Source of the DNA: Variovorax sp. RA8
GTDB taxonomy: Bacteria > Pseudomonadota > Gammaproteobacteria > Burkholderiales > Burkholderiaceae_C
Direction of reading: 5' to 3'
Assembly (NCBI RefSeq): GCF_901827175.1
Contig: NZ_LR594662.1
Span: 2,604,001-2,668,000, forward strand
DNA: 64,000 bases
Shown: piece by piece, positions 35,297 through 45,134 of the stretch
Numbering within the stretch: position 1 is the first letter of the stretch
How the letters are laid out: each line of letters starts with the position of its first letter
Position numbers and translations under genes: made by a program
Notes under the pieces: model-generated
Told to the model about the DNA's origin: nothing
Seen by the model: the letters and a program-made list of their open reading frames with translations, nothing else
The model's database searches: none

Positions 35297-36250
35297 TCAG
35301 GCTCCTTTCGATTCGGTGCAGGGGTGGGTCGCCTTCCAGTGGCGCGCGATGTCGAGGCGCCGGCAGACCCACACGCGATCGTGCTTGGCGATGTGGTCCA
35401 GGAAGCGCTGCAGCGCCGTGATGCGGCCGGGGCGTCCGAGCAGGCGGCAGTGCATGCCGATGCTCATCATCTTCGGCGCCTCGTCGCCCTCGGCGTAGAG
35501 CGCGTCGAAGCTGTCCTTCATGTACTGGAAGAAGGGGTCGGCATGCGAGTAGCCCTGGGGCAGCGCGAAGCGCATGTCGTTGCAGTCCAGCGTGTAGGGC
35601 ACGATGAGCTGGGGCACCACCGTGCCATCGGTCTTCTGCACCTTCATCCAGAAGGGCAGGTCGTCGCCGTAGTAGTCGCTGTCGTACTCGAAGCCGCCGT
35701 AGTCGGCCACCAGGCGGCGCGTGCGGGGGCTGTCGCGGCCGGTGTACCAGCCCAGGGCCCTTTCGCCCGTGAGCTTCTCGATGGCCTGCATGCCCAGGCG
35801 CATGTGCTCGCGCTCGGCGGCCTCGTCCATGTTCTGGTAGTGGATCCAGCGCCAGCCGTGGCAGGCGATCTCGTGGCCCAGTTCCCTGAAGGCGGCCGTC
35901 AGCTCGGGGTGGCGCTCGAGCGCCATGCCGACGCCGAACACGGTGAGCGGCAGGCCGCGCTTCTCGAACTCGCGCAGGATGCGCCAGACGCCGGCACGCG
36001 AGCCGTACTCGTAGATGCCCTCCATGCTGATGTGCCGGTCCGGATAGCTCGCCGGATTGAACATCTCGGAAAGGAACTGCTCCGAGCCTGCGTCGCCGTG
36101 CAGCACGCTGTTCTCGCCGCCTTCCTCGTAGTTGAGGACGAACTGAACCGCGATGCGCGCGCCGCCGGGCCATTGCGCATGCGGCGGGTTGCGGCCGTAG
36201 CCGACCAGGTCGCGCGGGTAGGGCAGGGTGGTGTCGTAGATGTTGCTCAT
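35297..36250 (-). CDS. puuE: Allantoinase PuuE (polysaccharide deacetylase fold)
   Basis: This 317-aa metal-independent allantoinase opens the hydantoin ring of allantoin to allantoate. Family-specific segments are FVLNYEEGGENSVLHGD, MFNPASYPDRHISMEGIYEYGSRAGVWR, EIACHGWRWIHYQNMDEAAEREHM and GWYTGRDSPRTRRLV. It sits 8 bases after the GntR regulator gene and 1 base before the UraD fusion, so the three reactions from OHCU to ureidoglycine are encoded together. Confidence 0.93.
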   Translation of the reverse strand: MSNIYDTTLPYPRDLVGYGRNPPHAQWPGGARIAVQFVLNYEEGGENSVLHGDAGSEQFLSEMFNPASYPDRHISMEGIYEYGSRAGVWRILREFEKRGLPLTVFGVGMALERHPELTAAFRELGHEIACHGWRWIHYQNMDEAAEREHMRLGMQAIEKLTGERALGWYTGRDSPRTRRLVADYGGFEYDSDYYGDDLPFWMKVQKTDGTVVPQLIVPYTLDCNDMRFALPQGYSHADPFFQYMKDSFDALYAEGDEAPKMMSIGMHCRLLGRPGRITALQRFLDHIAKHDRVWVCRRLDIARHWKATHPCTESKGA

Positions 36251-36258
36251 GACGAGGA

Positions 36259-36927
36259 TCAGGCGGCCAGTGCGACCGAGATGTCGTGGGTGGGAACCTT
36301 GCGGTCGAAGACGAGGTTGGCCTCGACGTTCAGCAGGTGCTCGGTCATCAGCCGCACGGCGCGCTCCTCGTCCTTCGCGGCCAGCGCCTTCACGATGTCG
36401 GCGTGCTCGTCGTTGGAATGCTCGGCCGCGCTCGCGCTCTGGTACATCAGCGTGATGAGGGCGCAGCGCGAGATCAGCTCGCCGAGGATCTGCGCCAGCA
36501 CCTGGTTGCCCATCAGCTCGGCCATGCGCACGTGGAAGTCGCCCAGCAGCTCGGTGCGGCCCGAGACGTCTTCGCCGGAGACCGCGGCCTTCTCGAGCGC
36601 GACGTGCTCCCTGAGCGCCTTGATCTTGGCCGGCGTCACGCTGCGCACGAACTCGCGCGTCATCTCGGCCTCCAGCATGCGGCGCACGGCGAAGACCTGC
36701 TTGGCCTCGTCGACCTCGGGCGCCGCGACGAAGGCGCCGCGCGCGGGCTCGAGCCGGATCAGCTTGTTCTGCGAGAGCTGGAACAGCGCCTGCCGCACCA
36801 GGGTGCGCGAGACGCCGAAGTGATCGGCCAGCTTCTGCTCGGCCAGCTTGCTGCCCGGCTGCAGCCGGTGCTCCACGATGGCCTTGGTGAGCGCATCGAC
36901 GATCGCGCGGGTGGTGGTCGAATCCAT
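36259..36927 (-). CDS. GntR/FCD-family regulator of purine catabolism
   Basis: This 222-aa regulator has an N-terminal winged helix (IVEHRLQPGSKLAEQKLADHFGVSRTLVRQALFQLS; wing PARGAFVAAP) and a helical FCD effector domain with metal-type His residues (DFHVRM, NDEHADIV). The ATG at 36927 (MDSTTTRAIV) is chosen because upstream codons run into a perfect palindrome. It heads the puuE operon and is divergent from uraH. The TGTATACA sites in this window are its likely operators, making it probably an autoregulated repressor of urate use. Confidence 0.9.
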   Translation of the reverse strand: MDSTTTRAIVDALTKAIVEHRLQPGSKLAEQKLADHFGVSRTLVRQALFQLSQNKLIRLEPARGAFVAAPEVDEAKQVFAVRRMLEAEMTREFVRSVTPAKIKALREHVALEKAAVSGEDVSGRTELLGDFHVRMAELMGNQVLAQILGELISRCALITLMYQSASAAEHSNDEHADIVKALAAKDEERAVRLMTEHLLNVEANLVFDRKVPTHDISVALAA

Positions 36928-36953
36928 GTTTTCATGATAGACCCAAAGCCGAG

Positions 36954-36967
36954 AAGTGTATACACTT
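36954..36967. promoter_or_regulatory. Candidate GntR operator AAGTGTATACACTT between gntR and uraH
   Basis: This perfect 14-bp palindrome lies 27 bases upstream of the gntR ATG and 43 bases upstream of the uraH ATG. It would serve both divergent transcripts. Length and AC/GT content fit operators of FCD-type GntR regulators. The same sequence recurs at 38794-38805 and, in part, at 24577-24584. Confidence 0.7.
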
Positions 36968-37009
36968 TTGTCGACCGGAATTTCCCGAATGCCTTGAAGG
37001 AGCATCACC

Positions 37010-37372
37010 ATGGGCCTGAGCACCCACGTCCTCGACACCATGCACGGCGGCCCCGCGGTCGGTATGCAGGTCGCGCTCTACACGACCGAGGGCAGCGGCG
37101 AGGACGCGCGCGCCACGCTGGTGAAGCGCTTCACGCTCAATGCGGACGGCCGCAGCGATGGGCCGCTCTATGCCGACGGTGCGCTGAAGGCGGGCACCTA
37201 CCGCCTGGTGTTCGACGTTGCTGGCTATTTCAAGTCACGCGGCGTGAAACTGCCCGAGCCGAATTTCCTGAATCGCGTGGCGCTGGATTTCGGCGTGGCG
37301 AACGCCGAGCAGCACTACCACGTGCCGCTGCTGGTAAGCCCCTGGAGCTACTCCACCTACCGTGGATCCTGA
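37010..37372 (+). CDS. uraH: 5-hydroxyisourate hydrolase (transthyretin-like)
   Basis: This 120-aa enzyme hydrolyses 5-hydroxyisourate to OHCU, the UraD substrate. The signature is LSTHVLDTMHGGPAVGM at the N terminus (catalytic His), with a central Arg in GRSDGPL. It ends in the family-defining tetrapeptide YRGS (reading WSYSTYRGS). A GAAGGAGC ribosome site is present. It has no peroxisomal or export extension. Its last 16 bases overlap the convergent lipoprotein gene. Confidence 0.95.
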   Translation: MGLSTHVLDTMHGGPAVGMQVALYTTEGSGEDARATLVKRFTLNADGRSDGPLYADGALKAGTYRLVFDVAGYFKSRGVKLPEPNFLNRVALDFGVANAEQHYHVPLLVSPWSYSTYRGS

Positions 37373-37881
37373 AACTGCGAGAGCTGCCCTTCGGTCAGCG
37401 TATCGAGTTGGAAATGCCCGCTCTTGTCCCACAGCCAGGTCTCGGTCCAGGTCAGCTTGCCGATGCGGCTCGCGGCCGGGTAGGGCGCCGCGCTCAGCAC
37501 GGTGCGCTCGATCTCGGCGATGACCTCGGGTGCATGCTTGGGCGCGCGCATCCAGTTCATGCCGGTGACGCGGCCGTTCGCATCGAGGCTGACCGAGAGC
37601 GTGCCGATGGCGTAGAGCAGCGGCGGCAGCTTGCCGGCGTAGATCCGGTTGCCGTTGCGTGCGTAGATGTGGCGGGCGGCGTCCTGCTTGTACTCGCGCG
37701 GAGTGCCGGCGTTCGAGGCCCGGGGGGTTGCGCTGGCGCCCTGGGCGGTCGCATTGCTGAGCTGGCCGGGCACGGAACCGGTCGATCCCGGAAGGCCGCC
37801 GCAGCCGGCGAGGCCCAGGGCCATGGTCAGGGCGGCCGCGAAGGCGCGGCGCAGGGGCGTGGCGAGCAGCGTGAATGTCAT
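37357..37881 (-). CDS. TonB-C-like lipoprotein
   Basis: This 174-aa protein has a lipoprotein signal (RRAFAAALTMALGLAGC, lipobox LAGC at about residue 27). A Ser/Ala/Thr-rich linker follows, and then a C-terminal domain resembling the TonB carboxy-terminal fold (SVSLDANGRVTGMNWMRAPKHAPEVIAEIERTVLSAAPYP). It probably sits at a membrane facing the periplasm. It converges on uraH with a 16-base overlap and has no evident link to purines. Function unknown. Confidence 0.7.
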   Translation of the reverse strand: MTFTLLATPLRRAFAAALTMALGLAGCGGLPGSTGSVPGQLSNATAQGASATPRASNAGTPREYKQDAARHIYARNGNRIYAGKLPPLLYAIGTLSVSLDANGRVTGMNWMRAPKHAPEVIAEIERTVLSAAPYPAASRIGKLTWTETWLWDKSGHFQLDTLTEGQLSQFQDPR

Positions 37882-37934
37882 GCTGGGATTTATACCGTGG
37901 GCGCAGGGCCCCGGCGCAACCGGAGGTTTCGCGG

Positions 37935-38744
37935 ATGAACGGCATGGTCGACGAACTGCTGGCGCGCCTCGCGCGCGGCGAGGAGGGCGTGCTGGTGCTC
38001 GTCGAGAAGACGCAGGGCTCCGCGCCGCGCGAGGCCGGCACCTGGATGGCCGTGTGGGCCGATGGCCTCACCGCCACCATCGGCGGCGGGCAGCTGGAGT
38101 ACCAGGCGACCGACGAGGCGCGCGGCTGGCTGCTCGGCGGCGCGGCGATCGAGGGCGTGCAGCGCTATCCGCTCGGCCCGAGCCTCGGCCAGTGCTGCGG
38201 CGGCGTGGTCTTCCTCTCGTACCGGCGCATCGTGGCGGCCGATGCGAAGGCGCTGCAGGCCGAACTGCTCGCCCATCTGGAACCGGTGGCCCTCTTCGGC
38301 GGCGGCCATGTAGGCGCGGCGCTGGCGCGGCTGCTGTCGACGCTGCCCTTCAAGGTGCGCTGGATCGACAGCCGCGACGGCGTGTTCCCCGACGCGCTGC
38401 CGGCCCAGATCGAGACCGAGCATTCCGATCCGGTGCAGGACGCCGTGGCCCAGCTCGAGCCTGGCTCGCGCGTGCTGATCATGAGCTTCAGCCACGCCGA
38501 AGACCTGGACATCGTCATCGCCTGCCTGAAGCGCCTGCGCGCCCGAAACGACTTGCCCTACGTGGGCCTGATCGGCAGCAAGACCAAGTGGGCCACCTTC
38601 GGCCACCGGCTGGAGGCGCGCGGTTTCACGGCCGAGGAACTGGCGCGCATCACCTGCCCGATCGGCGTGCCCGGCATCAAGGGCAAGGAGCCCGAGGTGA
38701 TCGCAATAGCAGTCGCGGCACAGTTATTGCAGACACTGGGCTAG
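37935..38744 (+). CDS. xdhC: Xanthine dehydrogenase accessory protein XdhC
   Basis: This 269-aa protein binds, sulfurates and inserts the molybdenum cofactor into xanthine dehydrogenase. Visible segments are VLVEKTQGSAPREAGTWMAV, TIGGGQLEYQATDEA, SLGQCCGGVVFLSYRR and the Rossmann motif VALFGGGHVGAALARLL. GGAGG lies before the ATG at 37935; the frame is open 20 codons further up. The xdhA and xdhB genes are not in this window, so the accessory gene is separated from its enzyme. puuD follows after 171 bases. Confidence 0.92.
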   Translation: MNGMVDELLARLARGEEGVLVLVEKTQGSAPREAGTWMAVWADGLTATIGGGQLEYQATDEARGWLLGGAAIEGVQRYPLGPSLGQCCGGVVFLSYRRIVAADAKALQAELLAHLEPVALFGGGHVGAALARLLSTLPFKVRWIDSRDGVFPDALPAQIETEHSDPVQDAVAQLEPGSRVLIMSFSHAEDLDIVIACLKRLRARNDLPYVGLIGSKTKWATFGHRLEARGFTAEELARITCPIGVPGIKGKEPEVIAIAVAAQLLQTLG

Positions 38745-38793
38745 GGTTTTCCAGCAGGCCTCGCTGCGAAAATCCTTCGAATCCAGCGTCAAA

Positions 38794-38805
38794 AGTGTAT
38801 ACACT
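38794..38805. promoter_or_regulatory. Candidate GntR operator AGTGTATACACT upstream of puuD
   Basis: This perfect 12-bp palindrome lies 110 bases before the puuD ATG, in the xdhC-puuD gap. It shares 13 contiguous bases (AAGTGTATACACT) with the gntR-uraH site. It suggests that puuD and ttuD have their own GntR-controlled promoter. Confidence 0.65.
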
Positions 38806-38915
38806 CCAGTCCACAAGCCGCAGCGGAGCGAGGCCATTCCAGGAGCCTGCGTTCGCGGCCTTTTCTCTGCTTACAGCGCCCGCAGTGGTGAGCAGTCCAA
38901 ACCAAGGTTGAGCAC

Positions 38916-40124
38916 ATGGAAAGCTACTACCTCGACTGGGCCAATCTGCTGCTGCGCTGGGTCCACGTCATCACCGCCATCGCGTGGATCGGCGCCTCCT
39001 TCTACTTCGTGATGCTGGACAACAGCCTCGAGAAGCCGCAGGACCAGGAGTCCCTCGACAAGGGCGTCGGCGGCGAGCAGTGGGCGGTGCACGGCGGCGG
39101 CTTCTACAACATGCAGAAGTACGCGCTGGCGCCCAAGAAGCTGCCCGACCACCTGCACTGGTCCTACTGGGAAAGCTATTCCACCTGGATCAGCGGCTTC
39201 GCGCTCTTCACGATGTCCTATCTGTGGAACGCGAGCACCTACCTGATCGACAAGTCCAAGATGGACTGGCAGCCCGGCGCCGCCATCGGCGTGGCGCTGG
39301 CCTTCTTCGTCGTCTTCTGGATCGTCTACGACGGCATCTGCCAGGTCTTCGGCCGGCGCAAGAACGGCGACACCATCGTCGGCGTGCTGGTGGCGGTCTT
39401 CATCGCCTTCGCCACCTGGCTGGCCTGCCAGTGGTTCGCCGGCCGTGCGGCCTTTTTGCTGGTGGGCGCGATGATGGCCACGACCATGAGCGGCAACGTG
39501 TTCTTCTGGATCATCCCGGGCCAGCGCAAGAACGTGCAGGCGCTGCGCGAGGGCAGGCCGGTGGACCCGGTCCACGGCGCGCGCGGCAAGCAGCGCAGCG
39601 TGCACAACACCTACTTCACGCTGCCGGTGCTGTTCGCGATGCTGAGCAACCACTACAGCTTCACCTACACGCACAAGTACAACTGGATCGTGCTGCTGCT
39701 GATCATGCTGGGCGGCGCGGCGATCCGCCAGTTCTTCGTGGTGCGGCACCGCTTCAAGCTGGGCAGCGCGGGCAACCCGCTGCCCTATGCGATGGTCGGC
39801 GTGGTGGTGCTGGGCCTGTCGATTGTGTGGATGCGGCCCGAGCCCGCCGCCGCGCCGATGGCCAGCGCCGCCGCCTCCCAGAAGGTAGCCTTCGGCGACG
39901 TCAGGAAGGTGCTGGAGCAGCGCTGCTACATGTGCCACGGCGCCCAGGTGCAGATGAAGAACGTGCGCCTCGACACGCCCGACCAGGTGGCCGCGCATGC
40001 GCAGGGCGTCTACCAGCAGGCGGTCGTGACCAAGATCATGCCGATGAACAACTCGACCGGCATGACCGATGCGGAGCGTGCGCTGATCGCGAAGTGGTTC
40101 GAGGGCGGCGCAAAGACCAACTAG
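38916..40124 (+). CDS. puuD: Urate hydroxylase/dehydrogenase PuuD, membrane protein with cytochrome c domain
   Basis: This 402-aa integral membrane urate-oxidising enzyme has eight or so N-terminal transmembrane segments (WANLLLRWVHVITAIAWIGASFYF; VHGGGFYNMQKYALAPKKLP). A C-terminal cytochrome c domain has the haem site CYMCHG at residues 337-342 and an axial Met in the TKIMPMNNSTGMT region. PuuD feeds electrons from urate to the respiratory chain instead of making hydrogen peroxide. The product, 5-hydroxyisourate, is the UraH substrate. A GntR-type palindrome lies upstream and glycerate kinase follows. Confidence 0.93.
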   Translation: MESYYLDWANLLLRWVHVITAIAWIGASFYFVMLDNSLEKPQDQESLDKGVGGEQWAVHGGGFYNMQKYALAPKKLPDHLHWSYWESYSTWISGFALFTMSYLWNASTYLIDKSKMDWQPGAAIGVALAFFVVFWIVYDGICQVFGRRKNGDTIVGVLVAVFIAFATWLACQWFAGRAAFLLVGAMMATTMSGNVFFWIIPGQRKNVQALREGRPVDPVHGARGKQRSVHNTYFTLPVLFAMLSNHYSFTYTHKYNWIVLLLIMLGGAAIRQFFVVRHRFKLGSAGNPLPYAMVGVVVLGLSIVWMRPEPAAAPMASAAASQKVAFGDVRKVLEQRCYMCHGAQVQMKNVRLDTPDQVAAHAQGVYQQAVVTKIMPMNNSTGMTDAERALIAKWFEGGAKTN

Positions 40125-40179
40125 CGAGCCCGGGCGCCGCGGCGTGCCGTGGACAATCGGGCAACGGAGACCGAAAGCA

Positions 40180-41508
40180 ATGAATCCATCCCCAGCCCTG
40201 CCCGATCCGCACGCCGCGCCGCGCAATTTCCTCGAACAGCTCTACCGCATCGCAGTCCGGCGCGCCCTGCCGCTGGACAGCATGGGCGCTTGTCTCCCCA
40301 AGCCGCCCAAGGGCCGCACGCTGGTGCTCGGCGCCGGCAAGGCCGGCGGCTCGATGGCGCAGGCGCTGGAGGCGCTGTGGCCGGCCGATGCGCCACTCTC
40401 GGGGCTGGTGGTTACGCGCTACGACCATATCCCGCCGCGCCCCGAGGGGCTGGCGCAGCGCATCGAGATCGTCGAGGCCGCGCATCCGGTGCCGGACGAG
40501 GCTGGCCTGAAAGCGGCCGAGCGCATCCTTGCGCTGACGCAGGGCCTCACGGCCGACGACCTGGTGCTGTGCCTGATCTCCGGCGGTGGCTCCGCGCTGC
40601 TCACGCTGCCGGCCGAGGGGCTGACGCTGGCGGACAAGCAGCGCATCAACAAGCAGCTCCTCGAATCCGGTGCCCACATCGGCGAGATGAACTGCGTGCG
40701 CAAGCACCTGTCGCGCATCAAGGGCGGGCGGCTGGCCGCCGCCTGCGGGCCCGCAAAGGTGGTGACGCTCACCATCAGCGACGTGCCCGGAGACGACCCC
40801 GCAGTGATCGCCAGCGGGCCCACGGTGCCCGATGCGACGACCTGCGCCGACGCGCTGGCGATCCTGGATCGCTATCGCATCGAGGTGCCGCCGGCCGTGC
40901 GGGCGCAGCTCGAGAGCGGCGCGCTCGAAACACCCAAGCCTCATGACGCCGTGTTCAATGGCCACGCCACGCACCTGATCGCCACGCCGCAGCAGTCGCT
41001 CGAAGCCGCTGCCGCGGCGGCGCGCGCGGCCGGCATCGAGGCCCACATCCTCAGCGACGAAATGGAAGGCGAATCGCGCGAGGTCGGCAAGGTGCATGGC
41101 GCACTGGCGCGCGCCGTGGCGCTGCGCGGTGCGCCCTTTGCGAAGCCCTGCGTGATCCTGTCGGGTGGCGAGACGACGGTCACCATCCGCCCGCGTCAGC
41201 CGGGCCAGGCGAAAGGGCGGGGCGGCCGTGCCGGCGAGTTCTGCCTCGGTCTCGCCGGTGCGCTCGCCGGCCAGAAGAGCGTGTGGGCACTCGCGGCCGA
41301 CACCGACGGCATCGACGGCGTGGAAGACAACGCGGGCGCCTTCGTCACGCCCGACACCCTGGCGCGCGCCGAGGCGGCGGGGCGCAAGCTGGCTGACCAC
41401 CTGGACCGCAACGACGCGTATGGGTACTTCGATGCGATCGGGGATCTGTGCGTGACGGGACCGACGCACACCAACGTCAACGACTTCCGGGCCTTGCTGG
41501 TGTTGTAG
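40180..41508 (+). CDS. ttuD: Glycerate 2-kinase (MOFRL/TtuD family)
   Basis: This 442-aa protein of the GckA/TtuD family phosphorylates glycerate to 2-phosphoglycerate; older annotations call it hydroxypyruvate reductase. Motifs are LVLGAGKAGGSMAQALEALWP, LISGGGSALLTLPAEGLTL, CVRKHLSRIKGGRLA and, in the C-terminal MOFRL domain, AGEFCLGLAGALAG with ALAADTDGIDGVEDNAGAF. It lies 55 bases after puuD. Glyoxylate from urate breakdown enters central metabolism through tartronate semialdehyde and glycerate, so this gene completes the pathway. Confidence 0.9.
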   Translation: MNPSPALPDPHAAPRNFLEQLYRIAVRRALPLDSMGACLPKPPKGRTLVLGAGKAGGSMAQALEALWPADAPLSGLVVTRYDHIPPRPEGLAQRIEIVEAAHPVPDEAGLKAAERILALTQGLTADDLVLCLISGGGSALLTLPAEGLTLADKQRINKQLLESGAHIGEMNCVRKHLSRIKGGRLAAACGPAKVVTLTISDVPGDDPAVIASGPTVPDATTCADALAILDRYRIEVPPAVRAQLESGALETPKPHDAVFNGHATHLIATPQQSLEAAAAAARAAGIEAHILSDEMEGESREVGKVHGALARAVALRGAPFAKPCVILSGGETTVTIRPRQPGQAKGRGGRAGEFCLGLAGALAGQKSVWALAADTDGIDGVEDNAGAFVTPDTLARAEAAGRKLADHLDRNDAYGYFDAIGDLCVTGPTHTNVNDFRALLVL

Positions 41509-41541
41509 ATCAGCTCTGCGTCTTCGACGTCGCCAGGAACC

Positions 41542-42249
41542 TTACCTGTGCCCGCTCCCGGAGCGAGTGGGCGCAGTTCGATGCGCCTTCCCCAACGCCG
41601 CCAGCCCCGCGAACACGTAGCGCATCAGGTCATCGAACATCCCCTCGCTGTCCTTGGCCATCGCCGGCAGCACCTTGCGCGGGATCTCCTTCGGCGCGAC
41701 CAGCATCACGATGCAGGGCAGCACCGAGAACACCAGCGCCCGCTGTACCGCCGGGTGATCGGCCGGCAGCTCCAGGATTTCGGCCAGCAAGCCGAGCAGC
41801 AGCTTCGCCTTGGGCCGCACCGCCTTTTCCACCAAGGCCGGCGCCAGTGGCCCTGGTGACATCATCTCGCGCAGCATCACGCGAAAACCCCAGGGCATGG
41901 CCTCGCGCGAAGAGGGCGCCAGCATATGCCCGAGCAGGGCGCGCAGCTTGTCGCGCGGATCGCCGAGCGCGCGCGTCATCTCGACCAGCTCGTCCACGCT
42001 CACGATCTGGCGGTGCGCCTCGATCAGCACCTCCTCGTACAAGGCCTCGCGGCTGCCGAAGTGGTAGTTGACCGAGGCCATCGGCGTGCCGGCGCGTTCG
42101 CAGATCTCCTTGCTGGTGGCGTCGGCATAGCCGCGCTCGGCAAATACCTGGCCGGCGGTCTGCAACAGCAGCGCGCGGGTGGCGGCGCCGTCCGGGCGCG
42201 GTGCGCGTGCAGTGCGCGGGGCGGGGGCTTTCTTTCTCGTGGCAGGCAT
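41542..42249 (-). CDS. TetR-family regulator (CecR-like), divergent from the ABC exporter
   Basis: This 235-aa TetR regulator has its helix-turn-helix at about residues 25-70 (LLQTAGQVFAERGYADATSKEICERAGTPMASVNYHFGSREALYEEV) and a long C-terminal domain of the CecR/CerR (DUF1956) type. In E. coli CecR controls the ybhGFSR exporter, and the same exporter is divergently encoded here. An 18-bp perfect palindrome between them is the likely operator. It converges on ttuD, ending 33 bases away. Confidence 0.9.
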   Translation of the reverse strand: MPATRKKAPAPRTARAPRPDGAATRALLLQTAGQVFAERGYADATSKEICERAGTPMASVNYHFGSREALYEEVLIEAHRQIVSVDELVEMTRALGDPRDKLRALLGHMLAPSSREAMPWGFRVMLREMMSPGPLAPALVEKAVRPKAKLLLGLLAEILELPADHPAVQRALVFSVLPCIVMLVAPKEIPRKVLPAMAKDSEGMFDDLMRYVFAGLAALGKAHRTAPTRSGSGHR

Positions 42250-42283
42250 GGCAGAACAGGGTGCGCGCGAAACTCGGCATTAG

Positions 42284-42301
42284 TTTGAATTTAAATTCAA
42301 A
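42284..42301. promoter_or_regulatory. Candidate TetR operator, 18-bp perfect palindrome
   Basis: TTTGAATTTAAATTCAAA is perfectly symmetric, lies 35 bases before the TetR ATG and 57 bases before the HlyD ATG, and is strikingly AT-rich for this genome. Length and place are those of a TetR operator overlapping divergent promoters. Confidence 0.7.
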
Positions 42302-42357
42302 TTCGTTAAGATCCAGTCTACTGCATCGACCACGCCCCTGGCGAGAAGGCCCACCCC

Positions 42358-43382
42358 ATGAACAAGAAACCCCTCATCCTCGGCGGCATCGTGATCGTGG
42401 GGGCGCTCGCTGCAGCCGCGTGGTACTTCAACCGCAAGCCGGCCGATGCAGACAGCCTCGTGCTCTACGGAAACGTCGACCAGCGCCAGGTCTCGCTGGC
42501 GTTCAACGGCAGCGATCGCATCGGCAGGCTCGACGTGGAGGAGGGCGACCACGTCAAGGCCGGCCAGGTGCTCGGCGAGCTCGACACCCGCACCCTGAAG
42601 CTACGCGCCGCGCAAGCCCAGGCGCGGATCGGCGTGCAGGAGCAGGCCCTGCTGCGCCTGAAGACCGGCAGCCGCCCCGAGGAAGTCGCACAGGCCCGCG
42701 CCGGCGTGGCTGCCGCCCAGGCCGATGCCGAGCTGGCCGGCCAGCAACTGGAGCGACTGCAGGGCATCCGCCAGACCACCGCCGGCCGCGCCGTCAGCCA
42801 GCAGGACCTGGACAGCGCCCTGGCCCGCCGCAAGGTCGCGCAGGCGCAGCTGGAGAACGCGCGCAAGGCCCGGCAGCTGGTGGTGACGGGCCCGCGCAAG
42901 GAAGACATCGCGCAGGCCCAGGCCCAGCTCGATGTGGCACGCGCCGAACTCGCGCTGCTCGAGCGCCAGCTCGAGGAGGCCGAGCTGCGCGCCCCGATCG
43001 ACGCCGTGGTGCGCGCCCGCCTGATGGAACCCGGCGACATGGCCTCGCCGCAGCGCCCCGTCTACACCCTCGCGATCACCGACCCGAAATGGGTGCGTGC
43101 CTACGTGGCCGAGGCCGAGCTCGGCCGCGTCAGGCCCGGCATGGCCGCAACGCTCTCGACCGACAGCCATCCCGGCCAGCCGCTCGCGGGCAAGGTGGGC
43201 TACATCTCGTCGGTGGCCGAGTTCACGCCCAAGACGGTGCAGACCGAGGAGCTGCGCAGCAGCCTGGTCTATGAGATCCGCGTGCTCGCCGACGACAAGG
43301 AGGACCGCCTGCGTCTCGGCATGCCCGTCACCGTGCGCCTCTCGCTGAACGGCAGCGCGACGCCGGTCGCCGCGGGGCGCTG

Positions 43383-43383
<1 letters not shown>
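42358..43383 (+). CDS. ybhG: HlyD/YbhG-like periplasmic adaptor of the ABC exporter
   Basis: This 341-aa membrane-fusion protein has an N-terminal membrane anchor (LILGGIVIVGALAAAAWYF) and the YbhG-like opening LVLYGNVDQRQVSLAFNGSDRI. A biotinyl-lipoyl half (VEEGDHVKAGQVLGELD), a long coiled coil (about residues 80-210) and a beta-barrel domain follow. It links the inner-membrane ABC proteins to the outer-membrane channel encoded downstream. Its TGA stop and the next ATG share a base (TGATG), so translation is coupled. Confidence 0.9.

Positions 43384-45130
<1,747 letters not shown>

Positions 45131-45134
<4 letters not shown>

Noticed and set aside
40180..41508. Annotation as hydroxypyruvate reductase.
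   Set aside because: The protein has the GckA/MOFRL glycerate 2-kinase architecture; the reductase name is an old label carried by this family.
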